In this document: positions 46,200 to 57,545 of the stretch, piece by piece | Layout of the letters: each line of letters begins with the position of its first letter | Position numbering within the stretch: position 1 is the first letter of the stretch | Source: Aristolochia californica | Taxonomy: Eukaryota > Streptophyta > Magnoliopsida > Piperales > Aristolochiaceae | NCBI GenBank assembly: GCA_029961685.1 | Contig: JARWKL010000008.1 | Span: forward strand, 31,807,619 to 31,871,618 | Direction of reading: 5' to 3' | DNA: 64,000 nucleotides | Position numbers and translations under genes: made by a program | Notes under the pieces: model-generated | The model's database searches: none | Seen by the model: only the letters and a program-made list of their open reading frames with translations | What the model was told of the DNA's origin: nothing

Positions 46200-46275
46200 A
46201 CTCTCTCTCTCTGTCTCTCTCTCAAGAAAAAAAGAAAAAATCTTATCCACAACTAGTGGACAGTTGGCCTGTATG
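46200..46275 (+). repeat. (CT)n tract plus conserved hairpin motif, right of unit E
   Basis: (CT)n 46200-46223, then the TCCACAACTAGTGGA motif. Unlike the other two copies it continues into a longer host-like repeat (46276 on). Confidence 0.85.
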
Positions 46276-46741
46276 TCGACAAAAGAATGTCACTATCACT
46301 CTATTTAGAAAATCTTTTTAAATTTCCAACATCACATGGGATTTGACCGCTAGTCGCCATAATTATGGAAGACAGTTGGTGCAAAGCAACTAGCCTTCCA
46401 ATAGTACAAAAGACAGTTGGATATATAATGATGGCAAGGTCCACTCAGAGAACCTGCCGCCTCAATAATAGAGGCATCAACCGCCTCAATTATGGAGGCA
46501 TTGTGTTACATTTTTATTGGTGGACTTGTAAAAAATTTGAATGCACCTTTGTAAGCTCCATCTATATAAGGAGCATTGTTTTACTGTAGAAGGCATCACC
46601 TGGAAAATAATCTTCTCTGTCTCCCAGGTTGCTTAGCAATGTGTTTGTGTTTTACAGTTTAAATTGTAAGTTTGATTTCCTTCTTTTCATGTTGTTTTTA
46701 AAGTTGAATTTCCTTCGCTTTTCGTGTATGATATCAGAGTC
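46276..46741 (+). repeat. LTR-like promoter repeat, plus copy
   Basis: Starts TGTATGTCGACAAAAG and holds short GCCTCAATWATGGAGGC direct repeats, a TATA box (CTATATAAGG near 46562) and ends at a primer-site-like TGATATCAGAGTC (46729-46741). An inverted copy lies at 47160-47640. Looks like an LTR of an unidentified retroelement. Confidence 0.65.
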
Positions 46742-47159
46742 ATGATTGGCTAAATAAGAATGTTTCTATATGACTCTATGATGTTCTAGGTTTCTTATAT
46801 CATAATTAGTAATGTGTTTATTCAAGCTTGTTGCTTAAACATTGTTTCTTCTGCTCACCCTCTTCCTGAGAAAGTATGGGACATCACCCAAGTCGAGTTG
46901 AGTTAGACCGTGTTGCCAGAAAGGTGTTGAAAGCCGTGCATACTCTTAAATCATTGATAGACATGTACTGTATAATGAACAGAAGAATAGAGGTTTAATT
47001 TGCTATGCTTTGATTAACACACTTCCTCTTATTTTATAATTTTCATAAAACATCAATAGTCATATAGAACATTCATTTCAATTTAGTTCCAATGGCTTCT
47101 AGTAGTAGAAGATCTGTGAAGAATTCGCAATTAGTTGAGTATCGAATTCAACAAAAAAT
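46742..47159. other. Spacer between inverted LTR-like repeats
   Basis: About 0.4 kb without a recognisable gene. It includes a short stretch TGGCTTCTAGTAGTAGAAGATC that could be the start of a gag frame on the plus strand. Confidence 0.4.
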
Positions 47160-47640
47160 GAATACACGGAAAGCGAAGGAAATTCAACTTTAAAAACAAC
47201 AAGAAAAGAAGGAAAACAAACTTACAATTTAAACTACAAAAAACAAGCACACTGCTAAGCAACCTTGGAGACAGAGAAAATTATTTTCCAAGTGATACCT
47301 TCTACAATAAAACAACGCTCCTTATATAGATGGAGCTTGCAAAGGTGGATACAACTTTTTTACAAGTCCACCAATAAAAATGTAACATGATGCCTCCATT
47401 ATTGAGGCGGCCGAAGTATGCCTCCATTATTGAGGTTGTAGGTTCTCTAAGTGGACCTTGCCATTATTATATATCTAGCTGTCTTTGGTACTGCTGGAGG
47501 GCCAATTGCTTTGAACCAGATGTCTTCCATTATTATGGCGGCTAGCGGCCAAATCCCATGTGTTGTTGGAAATATAAAAAGATTTTCATAATAGAGTGAT
47601 AGTGACATTCTTTTGTCGACATACATGTCAACTGCCTCTC
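47160..47640 (-). repeat. LTR-like promoter repeat, inverted copy
   Basis: Reverse complement of 46276-46741 with scattered differences. Its TATA box is CTTATATAG near 47331 on the plus strand. Confidence 0.65.
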
Positions 47641-48117
47641 TATAAAAGCCAACACGGGTTCCCTTACCCCCGCATTTCAAAATGATTAAGATGAAGTTTG
47701 GGAGGAAGCAGGTACTATGGATCCATTGACTCCCAATCGGGTTGCCAAACTAGGTCTCGCCGATGTTGCCGGTAGGTCGTGATGTGCCTCGAGATGGCCG
47801 TCTGCTGTCCCCCTGCCCGTGGGGAATCCACTCTCGGGTCGTCGCTCTGCTGCATCTGGCCCGTCATCTAGGCACCTTTGGAAGGCAGGGAGTGTGACAA
47901 CTACCACGCTTCCCCGGTCCTTCTCATCGCGTCTCTTCATGTTCTGATGCTACCGCACCACGCGTGAAGCAAGTGCCACTTGCTGCGGTATGCGGGGTTG
48001 CAGCCGCTCGAAAGCAAGGTGCCGCACGCGTTTCCTCCTTAGTAGCACACACGCATGTTGCTCCAATTTGCTGCACCGTGTGCGTCTATGCCCTTGCCAG
48101 TGGCTGCTGCACCCTTT
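47641..48117 (-). other. GC-rich retroelement-like stretch
   Basis: Distinctly GC-rich compared with its surroundings. A minus-strand frame (47686-47940, starts MKRRDEKDRG) follows a TGGTAGCATCAGAAC-like sequence that resembles a primer site, so it may be the 5' start of a gag gene. I cannot name it. Confidence 0.35.
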
Positions 48118-50470
48118 TCATTTGCACCTGGCTGCCGCGCAAGTTGGAAGGGTTGCTGCGTACGCCAAGACTACACTTGCTGGTGCTAGTTGCACCATGT
48201 GCACCAAGCTCAGGCTAGTCTCTTCCTCGTAAGAGTTAGGTGCGTCCACCATCCTGCTCAGTGCGTCTGTAGCACCATTGGCCTTCCCTGCTTTATACAT
48301 CATCTGAAAGTCAAACTCGGCCAAGAAATCTTGCCACCGAGCCTGCTTTGGATTGAGCTTCTTCTGCGTAAGAAAGTAGCTAGATGCGACGTTGTCAGTT
48401 TTAACAGTAAATTTGGAGCCTAAATGATAGTGCCTCCAAAGACGTAAACAATGTACTACAGTCGTCATCTCTCTCTATCTTGTACAATACAGCATTGCTC
48501 ATTTTCATTCAGCTTCCTACTCTCATAAGTGATTGGGTGTCTGTCTTGTTCTAGTACACCTCCAATGGCATAGTTCGAGGCATCTATATTTACCTCAAAC
48601 AGCTTGCTGAAATCAGCAAGGTGCAGCACTGGTTCAGCCACCATGGTGTCCTTTAGCCGTTGGAATGCTCTTTGGCATGAGTCCGTCCATCGTCACTTTT
48701 GGTCTTTCTTGAAAAGGTCAGTCAAGGGGGCTGCTATAGCTGAGAAGCCCTTGATAAACCTCCTGTAATAATTTGCAAGACCAAGGAAACTCCTAAGCTC
48801 ACGCACCTTGGAAGGGATCGACCAGTCATGCACAACCTCCACCTTCTTGCTGTCCATCCATATCTGTCCTCCCCCTATCCAATGGCCAAGAAAGGACACC
48901 TCTTGCAACCCATAGGAGCACTTCTCCTCCTTGACATACAGCTGATTATTTCTCAACGTTTCGAACACCTTTCGAAGGTGTTTCTTGTGCTCATCCATAC
49001 TCTTGTTGTACACCACGATGTCATCCAAATAAACAATGACAAACTTGTCCAAGTATTCGGAAAATACCTCGCTCATGAGAGTGCAAAATGTTGCAGGTGC
49101 ATTGGTTAGGCCAAAGGGCATAACCATGAATTCGTAAGCCCCATATCTGGTTACGCAAGTAGTCTTCCCCTCGTCCCCTTCAGCAATCTGGACATGATAA
49201 TAACCACTTCACAAATCCAATTTGGAGAAAACTTGCGCCTCTTTCAACTGATCAAAGAGATCTGCAATAAGAGGAATAGGGTACTTATTATTCATAGTTA
49301 CCTTGTTGAGTGCCCTACAATCGATGCACAGTCTCAAACTTCCATCCTTCTTAGTCTGAAACAGTATAGGGGCCCCATAAGGTGCTTTGCTTGGCCTTAT
49401 GAACCTAGTGTCCAGCAGCTCACTGAGTTGTCTTCGCAGTTCGTCCAACTCTTTGGGCGCCATTCGGTATGGTGCTTGTGCTAGCTTTCTTGCTCCGGGG
49501 TCAAGCTCATATGCGATGGTCCACCCCTCTCCTAGGTGGTAACCATGCTGGAAGTTGTTCAGGCATGACATCTCTATATTCATGCAGTACGGCTTGTATT
49601 TCTGTAGGGGTAGGCATGACCTCTTTAGGGGTAGAGCGGCCCTGCTTAAAGACCTTTCTTAAGCTGGAGGGCTGATAGCATTAAGTCCTTTTTTGTTACA
49701 TCTTTGTTGTCAAGTTCAGAAATAGTACAAGGACTTTACTCGTCCATAATCCCCACTACCCCAACATGCGGCATTACAAATGTCTTACAAACCGTGAAAA
49801 ACTCCATTCCCAAAATCACATTGAAATCATCCATGACAACAATAGTAAAATTCGGAAATCCAACCCACTTGCCTATCTCCACCTGGACGTTCTTGGCAAT
49901 GCCTTGGACTTCACGAGCAGCAGAATTTACAGTTTTCATTTTGCTCCCATCTTTCTCTCCTCGTATATTTAGGCGCCTAGCTTCCTCCTCCGAAAGGAAG
50001 TTTTGGGTGGCGCCAGTGTCCACCACTGCTCTAACAGTACGTCCAGTAAATGTTAGAGAGATAAAAAGTTCTCTTAAGGGTCTTACCGGAAGTGGAGCAA
50101 CCTTCTCCTCCTTTGAACGGACAACAACATGGAGAAGTGTTAAGGAGCCCAACCTAGGCTCAATCCCTCCATTGTTCACCTCAGTTTGAGCAGCGTTGAG
50201 GAACCTCTTTCTAAGACAATCCCTCGCATAAGAAACAAAGGACCTTCTTTTTCTGTTTTACCCTCTTTTCTTCTCTTCCGGCCTAGCCTTGGCGTCCTTT
50301 GCCCATGACTTCTTCTCCCCTTTCTCCTTCTTAAAATTCGTTTTACCATTGTTATTTTCCTTAGACACTTTGTTAGCCGAATAATTCTTTCTCTCATATT
50401 CGGTTAACTTTTCAGCAGTAGATAAATCTGAAGCTAATATCTTTACTTTCCGTGGGCTGAGTAAGAATTG
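48118..50470 (-). pseudogene. Ty3/gypsy element, Reina-like, gag end to RNase H
   Basis: Minus-strand order: gag end with a basic region (50258-50460), a damaged zinc knuckle, aspartic protease VVDTGATQNFLSEEEARR (49736-50179), RT (49209-49583: [29 protein letters not shown]; then 48693-49127: [33 protein letters not shown]) and RNase H (48118-48468: FTVKTDNVASSYFLTQKKL, QARWQDFLAEFDFQM, ATDALSRM). The QTQKKLxPKQARWQDFLAE-like text is typical of Reina chromoviruses. Frames are split and the integrase is absent. It cuts into Sec23/24 exon 1 of repeat A copy 2. Confidence 0.88.
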
Positions 50471-50475
50471 AGAAG

Positions 50476-50692
50476 AAGTCCAAGCCCATTGTTCAAGCTC
50501 GCAGTAGGAATTGAAATAACCCCAACAATTATCGCAGCGAGGAACAAGGTTACCATTGGACCCGGAAACAGGGGGGTTACCAAGCTCGTCAACTGGAGAA
50601 AATGAGGTAACGGTGATTCCCCAAGGAAGGCCGGAGGCTTCCAGTGCATCGGGATCGGTCGGGAAACGTGATACTTTCGGCCTAACTGCCAT
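50476..50692 (-). pseudogene. Sec23/Sec24-like exon 1, truncated copy
   Basis: Reads MAVRPKVSRFPTDPDALEASG, GLPWGITVTSFSPVDELG and RCDNCWGYFNSYCELEQWAW. It lacks the TAG present in copy 1. It ends at the gypsy junction after WTS, so the rest of the gene is missing here. Confidence 0.82.
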
Positions 50693-52246
50693 CGATGAGA
50701 AGACAGTAGTAGAGTTGTAGATTCGCGAGGTCGATAAAAACCCAAATAATGAGGAAACAAAAAAACCACAAACTTCTTTCCCTGTTTGGCTCGATTCGTC
50801 TAAACCAGCGATCTAGTAAACGCCGTTTGAGCTGGTCCGGCCAAAGAAAAAGCGGGTTAATTTAGAGGGGAAAGCATGGGTCTGGTTTTGAGAACCCGAA
50901 CCCCAACTCGAAAACCCGAACGGTTTAGAAATCAAACATTATCCATTGTCTCATTCCCAAGTCAACCTAGTAATTCTCCAATTAAAATATTTTTTAAATA
51001 TAAAAATAATTAAAGAATACAATGCATAAAATTATTATACAATGTCAAAATATAAATAATAAAAAATAAAAAATAGATAAGTTTTATTTAAATGTTATTT
51101 TAATTTTTTAAAAATATCAATAAGGTATTTCCATCAAGTTTAGGTAAAATTTGGGAAAACCCAAGCCTACCTCCAACTTAGGGTTCTTTCCCTCCATCCC
51201 TTCTCCTCCCAATAGAGTGAATTTAAGTTTTTTTTTTTTTCGCCCACTCCTAACTTTGATTATGTGTTGGACCTCAAGTCCCAAACTTGACCTGAACTTA
51301 GGGTTATTTCCTTCTATCACTTCTCCACCCAACAGAGTGAATTTAAGTTTTTTTTTTTTTTTTTGCACACTCCTAGTTTTGATTATGTGTTTGACCTGAG
51401 TCTTTGATGAGGACAATGTAACCTCAGGTTTGTGGAGGTCATGAGAAACATGATTGAAAAATAACAAGCTATACCCTTGCTAGCACATATTTTACTTATG
51501 TTATGAAGATTACATGTAACGAGTCGTAAAAAATTTAAGGGTGTGTATATGCCGATAGAACATTATAAGAAAAATATATAGAGGAATTTTTTTCTAATAT
51601 TTGCACTATTTAATGAATAGAAAAATTTTTCTTTTTTATCTTCTTGTCTTTAAAAAAAAAAGTATGTTTCTTATTGCTTAATCTGATATCATGGGAAAAG
51701 TAAGCCAAGAAGATTTATGTTGATTGCTCATTTTCTATATTTAATTTCTTATTTTGTTCCAATTGTAAACACTACAACTACGTAATTATTATTTTATTTT
51801 ATTTTCAATGGCATCACAAATGCAAGAAAATTTTCTAAGAGAATTTGTCAATAAAAACATCATCTAATGAGAAAATTAGTAAAATAAAAAATAATGAGGA
51901 CACAAATGATCCTTAAGCGTTGATGTTAATGTCTTATGCAACTATCAAAATTAACTAAATCATCTCTTACAACAGTTGAATTGCCATCAATTGTGCATTA
52001 AATTGGAAATTGAAGTGAAGAAAAGTATTGATGTTGTTAGATACATACCCTTTATTACACACTCTAGTGGTCTATGGTATGAGTTGGAGTGAGAAAATAG
52101 AAGATTTAAGTTGTTGTGTCAATACCCCAAAGGAAAAATTGAAAGAAAACTATTATGAAGATGGCAAGTAAAGTGGAAGACCTTAAAGATCGTAAAGGTC
52201 AAATTTTATATAAAAGTTATAAAACCTAGTTTATATGGATTAAACC

Positions 52247-52549
52247 ATGGAATTTAACAATAATTCAAGTCCATCCAAGAAAAAAAATGTATTATTGATC
52301 CATTCAGTGTTTTTCATGGGTTACCCTAGATTTGAGAAAGGGTATATAGATGTTATGACCCTCAAAGTAGAACTTGGTATGTTTCGACATATGTTTCCTT
52401 CTTTTAAGATAATCCTTAACTACCGGCCCAACATGTTCAAAGATCATTCTCATGGGGAAGTACTTATTGTCCTACCAATAAATGCATTGGAAGAAACAAA
52501 TACAGGCAGAGTTGATAATTGTGATGCTCCTCTTCAAGGCTCCCTGTAG
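52247..52549 (+). CDS. 100-aa ORF of unknown function, second copy
   Basis: Near-identical to the ORF at 6345-6647. The differences sit in the last 20 codons. Likely retroelement debris. Confidence 0.3.
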   Translation: MEFNNNSSPSKKKNVLLIHSVFFMGYPRFEKGYIDVMTLKVELGMFRHMFPSFKIILNYRPNMFKDHSHGEVLIVLPINALEETNTGRVDNCDAPLQGSL

Positions 52550-52634
52550 TCATTTCTTCCGAAGGAGAGTCCTCCTCTTCCTTATTTCCTAATTTGCATT
52601 TGCTTCTTGTTATTAGGAAGGGAGTTAGACAATG

Positions 52635-52927
52635 AACGAACGAGTTGCTTCTAAAAAGGGAAGAAATACTTTTCGGTTTCAGTATTCTCGATTCTAATTA
52701 GTTATCTATCGCTCACTCTAAGGGATACAGAAGAGGGACTTATTTCTTTCTTCACTCGAAGGTGATTACAGGGGTGGACGACTCGTTCGTCGCCCCTTCT
52801 GACCACCGCCTCTGGAAAGAGCAGAAACTAAAAGACGACGAAGCAGAATACCAATGTGATATCAAAGGCTACTCCATGGGTTTTGACACAACATGATTTG
52901 GTACTGCAAGAACATTTATCTATCTAT
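52635..52927. repeat. Direct repeat C, copy 1
   Basis: GAACGAGTTGCTTCTAAAAAG to GTACTGCAAGAACATTTATC. It recurs at 61279-61575. Contains GGTGGACGACTCGTTCGTCG, a short inverted repeat. Non-coding as far as I can tell. Confidence 0.85.
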
Positions 52928-53145
52928 CTATCAAGCCATAATTGATGCTTTGTTTTACCCTTAATAGAGAAGAACTGCTCATCATTAAGCACATATCCAA
53001 AGAGGGTTTTTTTATTTTAAAATAGAAGAAAATAAATATTTATTTGATAAATACCAATATAATATTAAAAAAAATCATATATATGGTTGTCATTGTAGAA
53101 AACTGACTTTTAACATGAACTCATACATCTTATATAGGTGTGAAC
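52928..53145. other. Short non-coding stretch
   Basis: AT-rich DNA between repeat C and the XPB duplicate, starting with a short TCTA run. Nothing recognised. Confidence 0.5.
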
Positions 53146-54335
53146 CTAGCATCCTATTTAAGAGCATTTCTTAAATGAAAGCCTCAAGGTATACACATCC
53201 AAGGTGGTCTTCTTCAAAACCAACATTATTTCTAACAAGTGACTGACAATCGACAGCTTGCACCCACCAATTGCGGGCTCATACCATGAAGAGGCTCGCT
53301 CATGTTAGAGAAAATTGACAGCCTCATCATTGCCACATTATTCAATCCTCTACATAGGACAAACTCCTACATAACTCAGCAGCATGATGTCTTTGCAAGT
53401 GCAAGCATGTTGTAGCATTGACCAACCAACTCTAGGCCACCTCTTGGGTGGTACATCCAAAGCTGGCACCCTCAAAATAGCAAATAATCGAGCCACACAG
53501 GTTCTCGACATTGCATCTACAAGGTCAACTAATATAAGAAGAAAAGTTCAAATATAAACGTACAACAAATCAATATGCTTGGACAAGATGCAGAACACCA
53601 ATCAGTAAAATGCAGCTAAACTAATTTGTGGCAGAAAACACAAAAACCAAGGCACAACAAGAATTTTTTTTCAATGACAACAAGAAAAAAGAAAGAATTT
53701 ATTAAGAAATACATGGAACAGTCAGACTATTTGATAGGAGAAAAATGAAAGCAAATGTAGAAAAGGATTATCAAGAATGGATATGATAATATTATGCTTC
53801 ATTAACATATTCTTGATATAGAATCTTATATGATATAGATCGCAATATAAGATATCACCAAGCACTACGTCAGTACAACAACTCCAAATGACTGGCAACC
53901 ACAACGGAAGTTCTGAAATTAAAATTTTTTCATCCAATAGCATCACCACCAAAGTTCCTGATATGTTACTTTAAATAGACCATGTCAAACATTTGGTATT
54001 CCACACTACAAAAGAGAGCAGCCTACTTCCAACTACATGATTCTTTAAATTTTTGGTAATAGAAAAATCAGTTGAAATTGCACCTATCATGATGGAGATG
54101 TCCACTGGTAAGCATGATTATGTTTGGCCTATGTGACAATCAGTATAATCACAGTACCAAGATGAAGTAAGATTATACATGAAATTGGATGAATCATGGA
54201 TAACCAATGTGTGTAATATCCAGTTCTAGTGCACTAGCCAATGTAGCCTCTCTGAGAATTCTACACAATGTCTTGCACAGTCTCAACTATTTTGCTGGAG
54301 AGTTATATTGACATGAAAAATATTGTCTTACAATA

Positions 54336-54343
54336 GGCCTCAC
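54336..54343. repeat. hAT target-site duplication, left
   Basis: GGCCTCAC, repeated exactly at 59176-59183. The unfilled site in XPB copy 1 is GGCGTCAC at 17560-17567. Confidence 0.93.
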
Positions 54344-54764
54344 TAGGGGTGCATCAAGCCGAGCCGAGTCCGAACCTGCCTATGTTCGAGCCGAGCTTGA
54401 TTTAAATATTTCGAGCCGAGCTTCGAGCCGAGCCTCGTCTCGAGCCTAAAATTGTTATCGAGCTCGAGCCCAAAAATCTTAACCGAGCTCGAGCTGAACT
54501 TCAAGCCGAACTCGAGCCTCAACATACATTTAAAAATTTTCAAAAAATATATATCAAATTAATTATATATAAAATTATACATACATTTTACATAGAATTG
54601 GACATGACCTCTACAAAAAATTAAGCATAACCTATATATATAATACATGTATAAGATTGAGGCATAACCTCTTCTTAAAATTGAGTATAATCTATGTATA
54701 TAATACCTGTATAAAATTCGGCATGACCTCTACTTAAAATTGGGCATAATCAATATACATAATA

Positions 54765-54835
54765 CCTTCATGAACACTCCATAAATACTCCATAAACACT
54801 CCATAAACACTCTATAAAAACTCCATAAAATAGTC
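54765..54835. repeat. Short tandem repeat in hAT
   Basis: Five or six imperfect copies of ACTCCATAAAC. Confidence 0.8.
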
Positions 54836-55229
54836 TAAACACTTCATACACTGCATAATATTATAAATAAACTTCATACAATAATCAAACACAACAAAAT
54901 TAAATGAAATATCACTATCAATTTACAATCACCCAAATAAAATTACAAACTATAACTTTTTCTCTTAATGGTAGAAAATAATATACATCCCTGCATGAGC
55001 AAAATCTCCACCTACGACAAAAACAAAAAAATAAAATTAGTTATTGTCAGATAAAAAAATACTCTTCCATTACTAGTTACTTAATTTCGTTAAAAATATT
55101 AAAATTACCATGATGAGAGAAACATGAAAAATCATGTAGCTGGTAGCATTATCTCTACACTCTTCTTCTCAGGCTGTAATCATAAAAAAAAAATATAATA
55201 AATAAAACTAAAAAATATCATAATAAAGA

Positions 55230-57316
55230 ATTGATCAAAGAAATTCACCTTTTGATTTTTCTTTACACCGTGAAGAACCCGAATCCAATCACTACCACAA
55301 ATCAAAGCTTGAACTGTACTTGGTGCCAAGGACGAACGATATGAGTCTATTACTCTACCACCAGCACTAACTGTAGACTCTGAAGCTACTGTGGATATGG
55401 GAATTACAAGGATGTCTGCTGCCATCTTAGATAATACTCAAAATTTCATATAATTCACTTTCCACCATTCTAAAACATCAAAATCATATTGTGAAGTTTC
55501 CTCACAACTATATACACCTTCTTCAAGATAAATTTCCAATTCTAACCTTGGTGAATTAACTACATCCTTTTGTTTCATATAACTCATCAACTTTGACCAA
55601 CCTGAACTTGATGAAGGCCTACGACTTGTGGAAACACCCATAGAGCTACTAGTACTTGAAACAATCTCTTCATTTCTAATATCCACATTATATAAGGATA
55701 CATATTCATCGTAGATCTCATATAAGGTGCGTCGAACTAAATTTATATTCATTTTAGCTTCCTCCATAGAATATATCACTGGAAAACACATTTCGATCAA
55801 CTTTAATTTGACCCTTGGATCCAAAACTGAAGCAACAGCCATCAATAAATTGCATTCACCCCAATACTTCTCAAATTTCTCTTTCATTCTACTAACCATT
55901 GTCCTAATGAAAACATTTTCATTTGTAGAATGAAAATCCAGAACTTCTTTTACCCTATATACCTCACTAAGGTACAAATTAGAAGTAGGGTAGTCACTCC
56001 CAGAAATTATATTAGTAACTGCATTAAAAATTTCTAAAATCTCACACACCATGTCAACTTTTTCCCATTCATCAAAACTTGGCAAACAATCATTTGTTGG
56101 TTCTCTAACTTTAAAACAAGAGAATGCATCTTTGAATTTTAATGCAGAAGACAACATGTCATAAGTAGAGTTCCAACGAGTTAGACAATCAATAACCAAC
56201 CTCTTTTCACCAAGTTCTAATTGTTGTACAATTTCAGAAAAAGTGCGAAGTCTAGCCTGAGACAGATTTATGAATTTGACACTTTCACACACATTATCAA
56301 TGATATATTTAATCTAAACAAGACCATCTTGGACTAATAAGTTCAAAATATGAGCACAACAACGCACATGAAACAACTTTCCACCACACACCAAATTTTT
56401 TTTCCTTGAAAAATCTTGTTTCAAAACTCTGATACAAACATCATTATATGCAGCATTATCAACTAAAATACTAAAAAATTTATTTTCAATATCCCACTCT
56501 TTCAAACACTTGTAAATAGCATCTGCTATATCAACGCCATGATGAGGAGGAGGAACATGCACAAAACTCAAGACTCGTTTTTGTAGCTTCCAATTACTGT
56601 TAATAAAATGCCCAGTAATAACCATGTATTCAATTTTTTGATTTTGAGACTTCCAAAGATCCGTGGTAAGACTAATCTTGTTGATCTCTTTTAACAAAAA
56701 ATTTCAATTTCTTTTTCTCTGCCTCATACACCTCCATACACTCCTTAATAGTCTTCCGGGATATTTTCTCATAATTCATATTTTCCATCTTCATTACAAA
56801 ATTAAATCCCTCCTCTTCTACTATCATGAATGGATGCTCATGCATAAGAATCCAATGAGCAATGAGTACTCTCATTTTAGCTTGATCATAATTTCCTCCA
56901 AAATCCATAAAAGGAAGTCCAGATGGACTCTGATCAACATTAGACCCCGCTCCCACTGGTTGAAAGTTTAAGGTTTTTCGTTTTCTCATTGCCACCTTTC
57001 TACTAGTGCAACGTTTCAAATGTCGACTGATATGTGTGGTCACTCCACTACTAATAACACTCAAATTGATTTTACAATGAACACACTGAGCCTTTTTTGT
57101 ACCATTAAGTGATACTTCTTTGAATTCCAACCACACATGAGACTTTTTTTGTCTTTTTGAAGTATGAGTAGAATCACCTTCATCCTCATTTATGGTAATT
57201 TCATCTGGGCCCACTTCTATGACAGAGGGTAGTGACTCTGGTGGAGTTGAATCACTATTTATAGTTACACTAGAACTAGTGTTAATTATTGATGTCAATT
57301 GAGGAGGTGTTGACAT
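55230..57316 (-). pseudogene. hAT transposase
   Basis: Minus-strand frames in order: a BED zinc finger (56672-57316: SHVWLEFKEV, CVHCKINL, THISRHLKRC), the start of the RNase H-like core (56314-56697: SLTTDLWKSQNQ, VDNAAYND, VRCCAHILNLLVQDGL), the core and insertion (55438-56292: CLTRWNSTYDML) and the C-terminal dimerisation region (EWWKVNY; then 55230-55425: MAADILVIPISTVASESTVS, GGRVIDSYRSSL). Only three lesions are visible: a frameshift at an A-run near 56698, a TAG near 56312 and a TGA near 55436. It was therefore autonomous recently, or still acts through relatives. Confidence 0.9.
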
Positions 57317-57435
57317 TCTTACTTCTACAAAAAAACAAAATTACAAATTAAAAACATAAAGAAAATAAAGTTATACGAACAACAAAGATCCTACACATAA
57401 TTTAAGATATTTGTTTCTTCTTAGAGGAAGGTACG

Positions 57436-57545
57436 TGACATTGTGACAATCAGGAACGACCTTTGTCTTTCAATGCAACGGGGTCTCTTTGAGCCAGTAG
57501 CCCTGCACCCAATAGTTTCTAGTCCAATATACCGATCCTTTTTTT
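57436..57545 (-). other. Viral-leader-like segment inside the hAT element
   Basis: Minus strand GGTATATTGGACTAGAAACT and GGGTGCAGGGCTAC resemble the caulimovirid leader hairpin region (for example 19700-19800 minus, 26740-26840 plus), with collinear but weaker similarity for about another 60 bp. Confidence 0.5.

Larger units (their letters stand above)
50476..52634. repeat. Direct repeat A, copy 2
   Basis: Second copy of 4535-6732. It contains Sec23/24 exon 1 (ATG at about 50692, minus), its upstream DNA and the 100-aa ORF (52247-52549). It is bordered by the gypsy remnant on the left and repeat C on the right. Confidence 0.9.

Noticed and set aside
46276..47640. Inverted pair as a complete LTR retrotransposon
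   Set aside because: LTRs of one element are direct, not inverted, and the core has no pol.
54765..54835. Possible CRISPR-like array (ACTCCATAAAC units)
   Set aside because: Units are adjacent, without spacers, inside a plant transposon.
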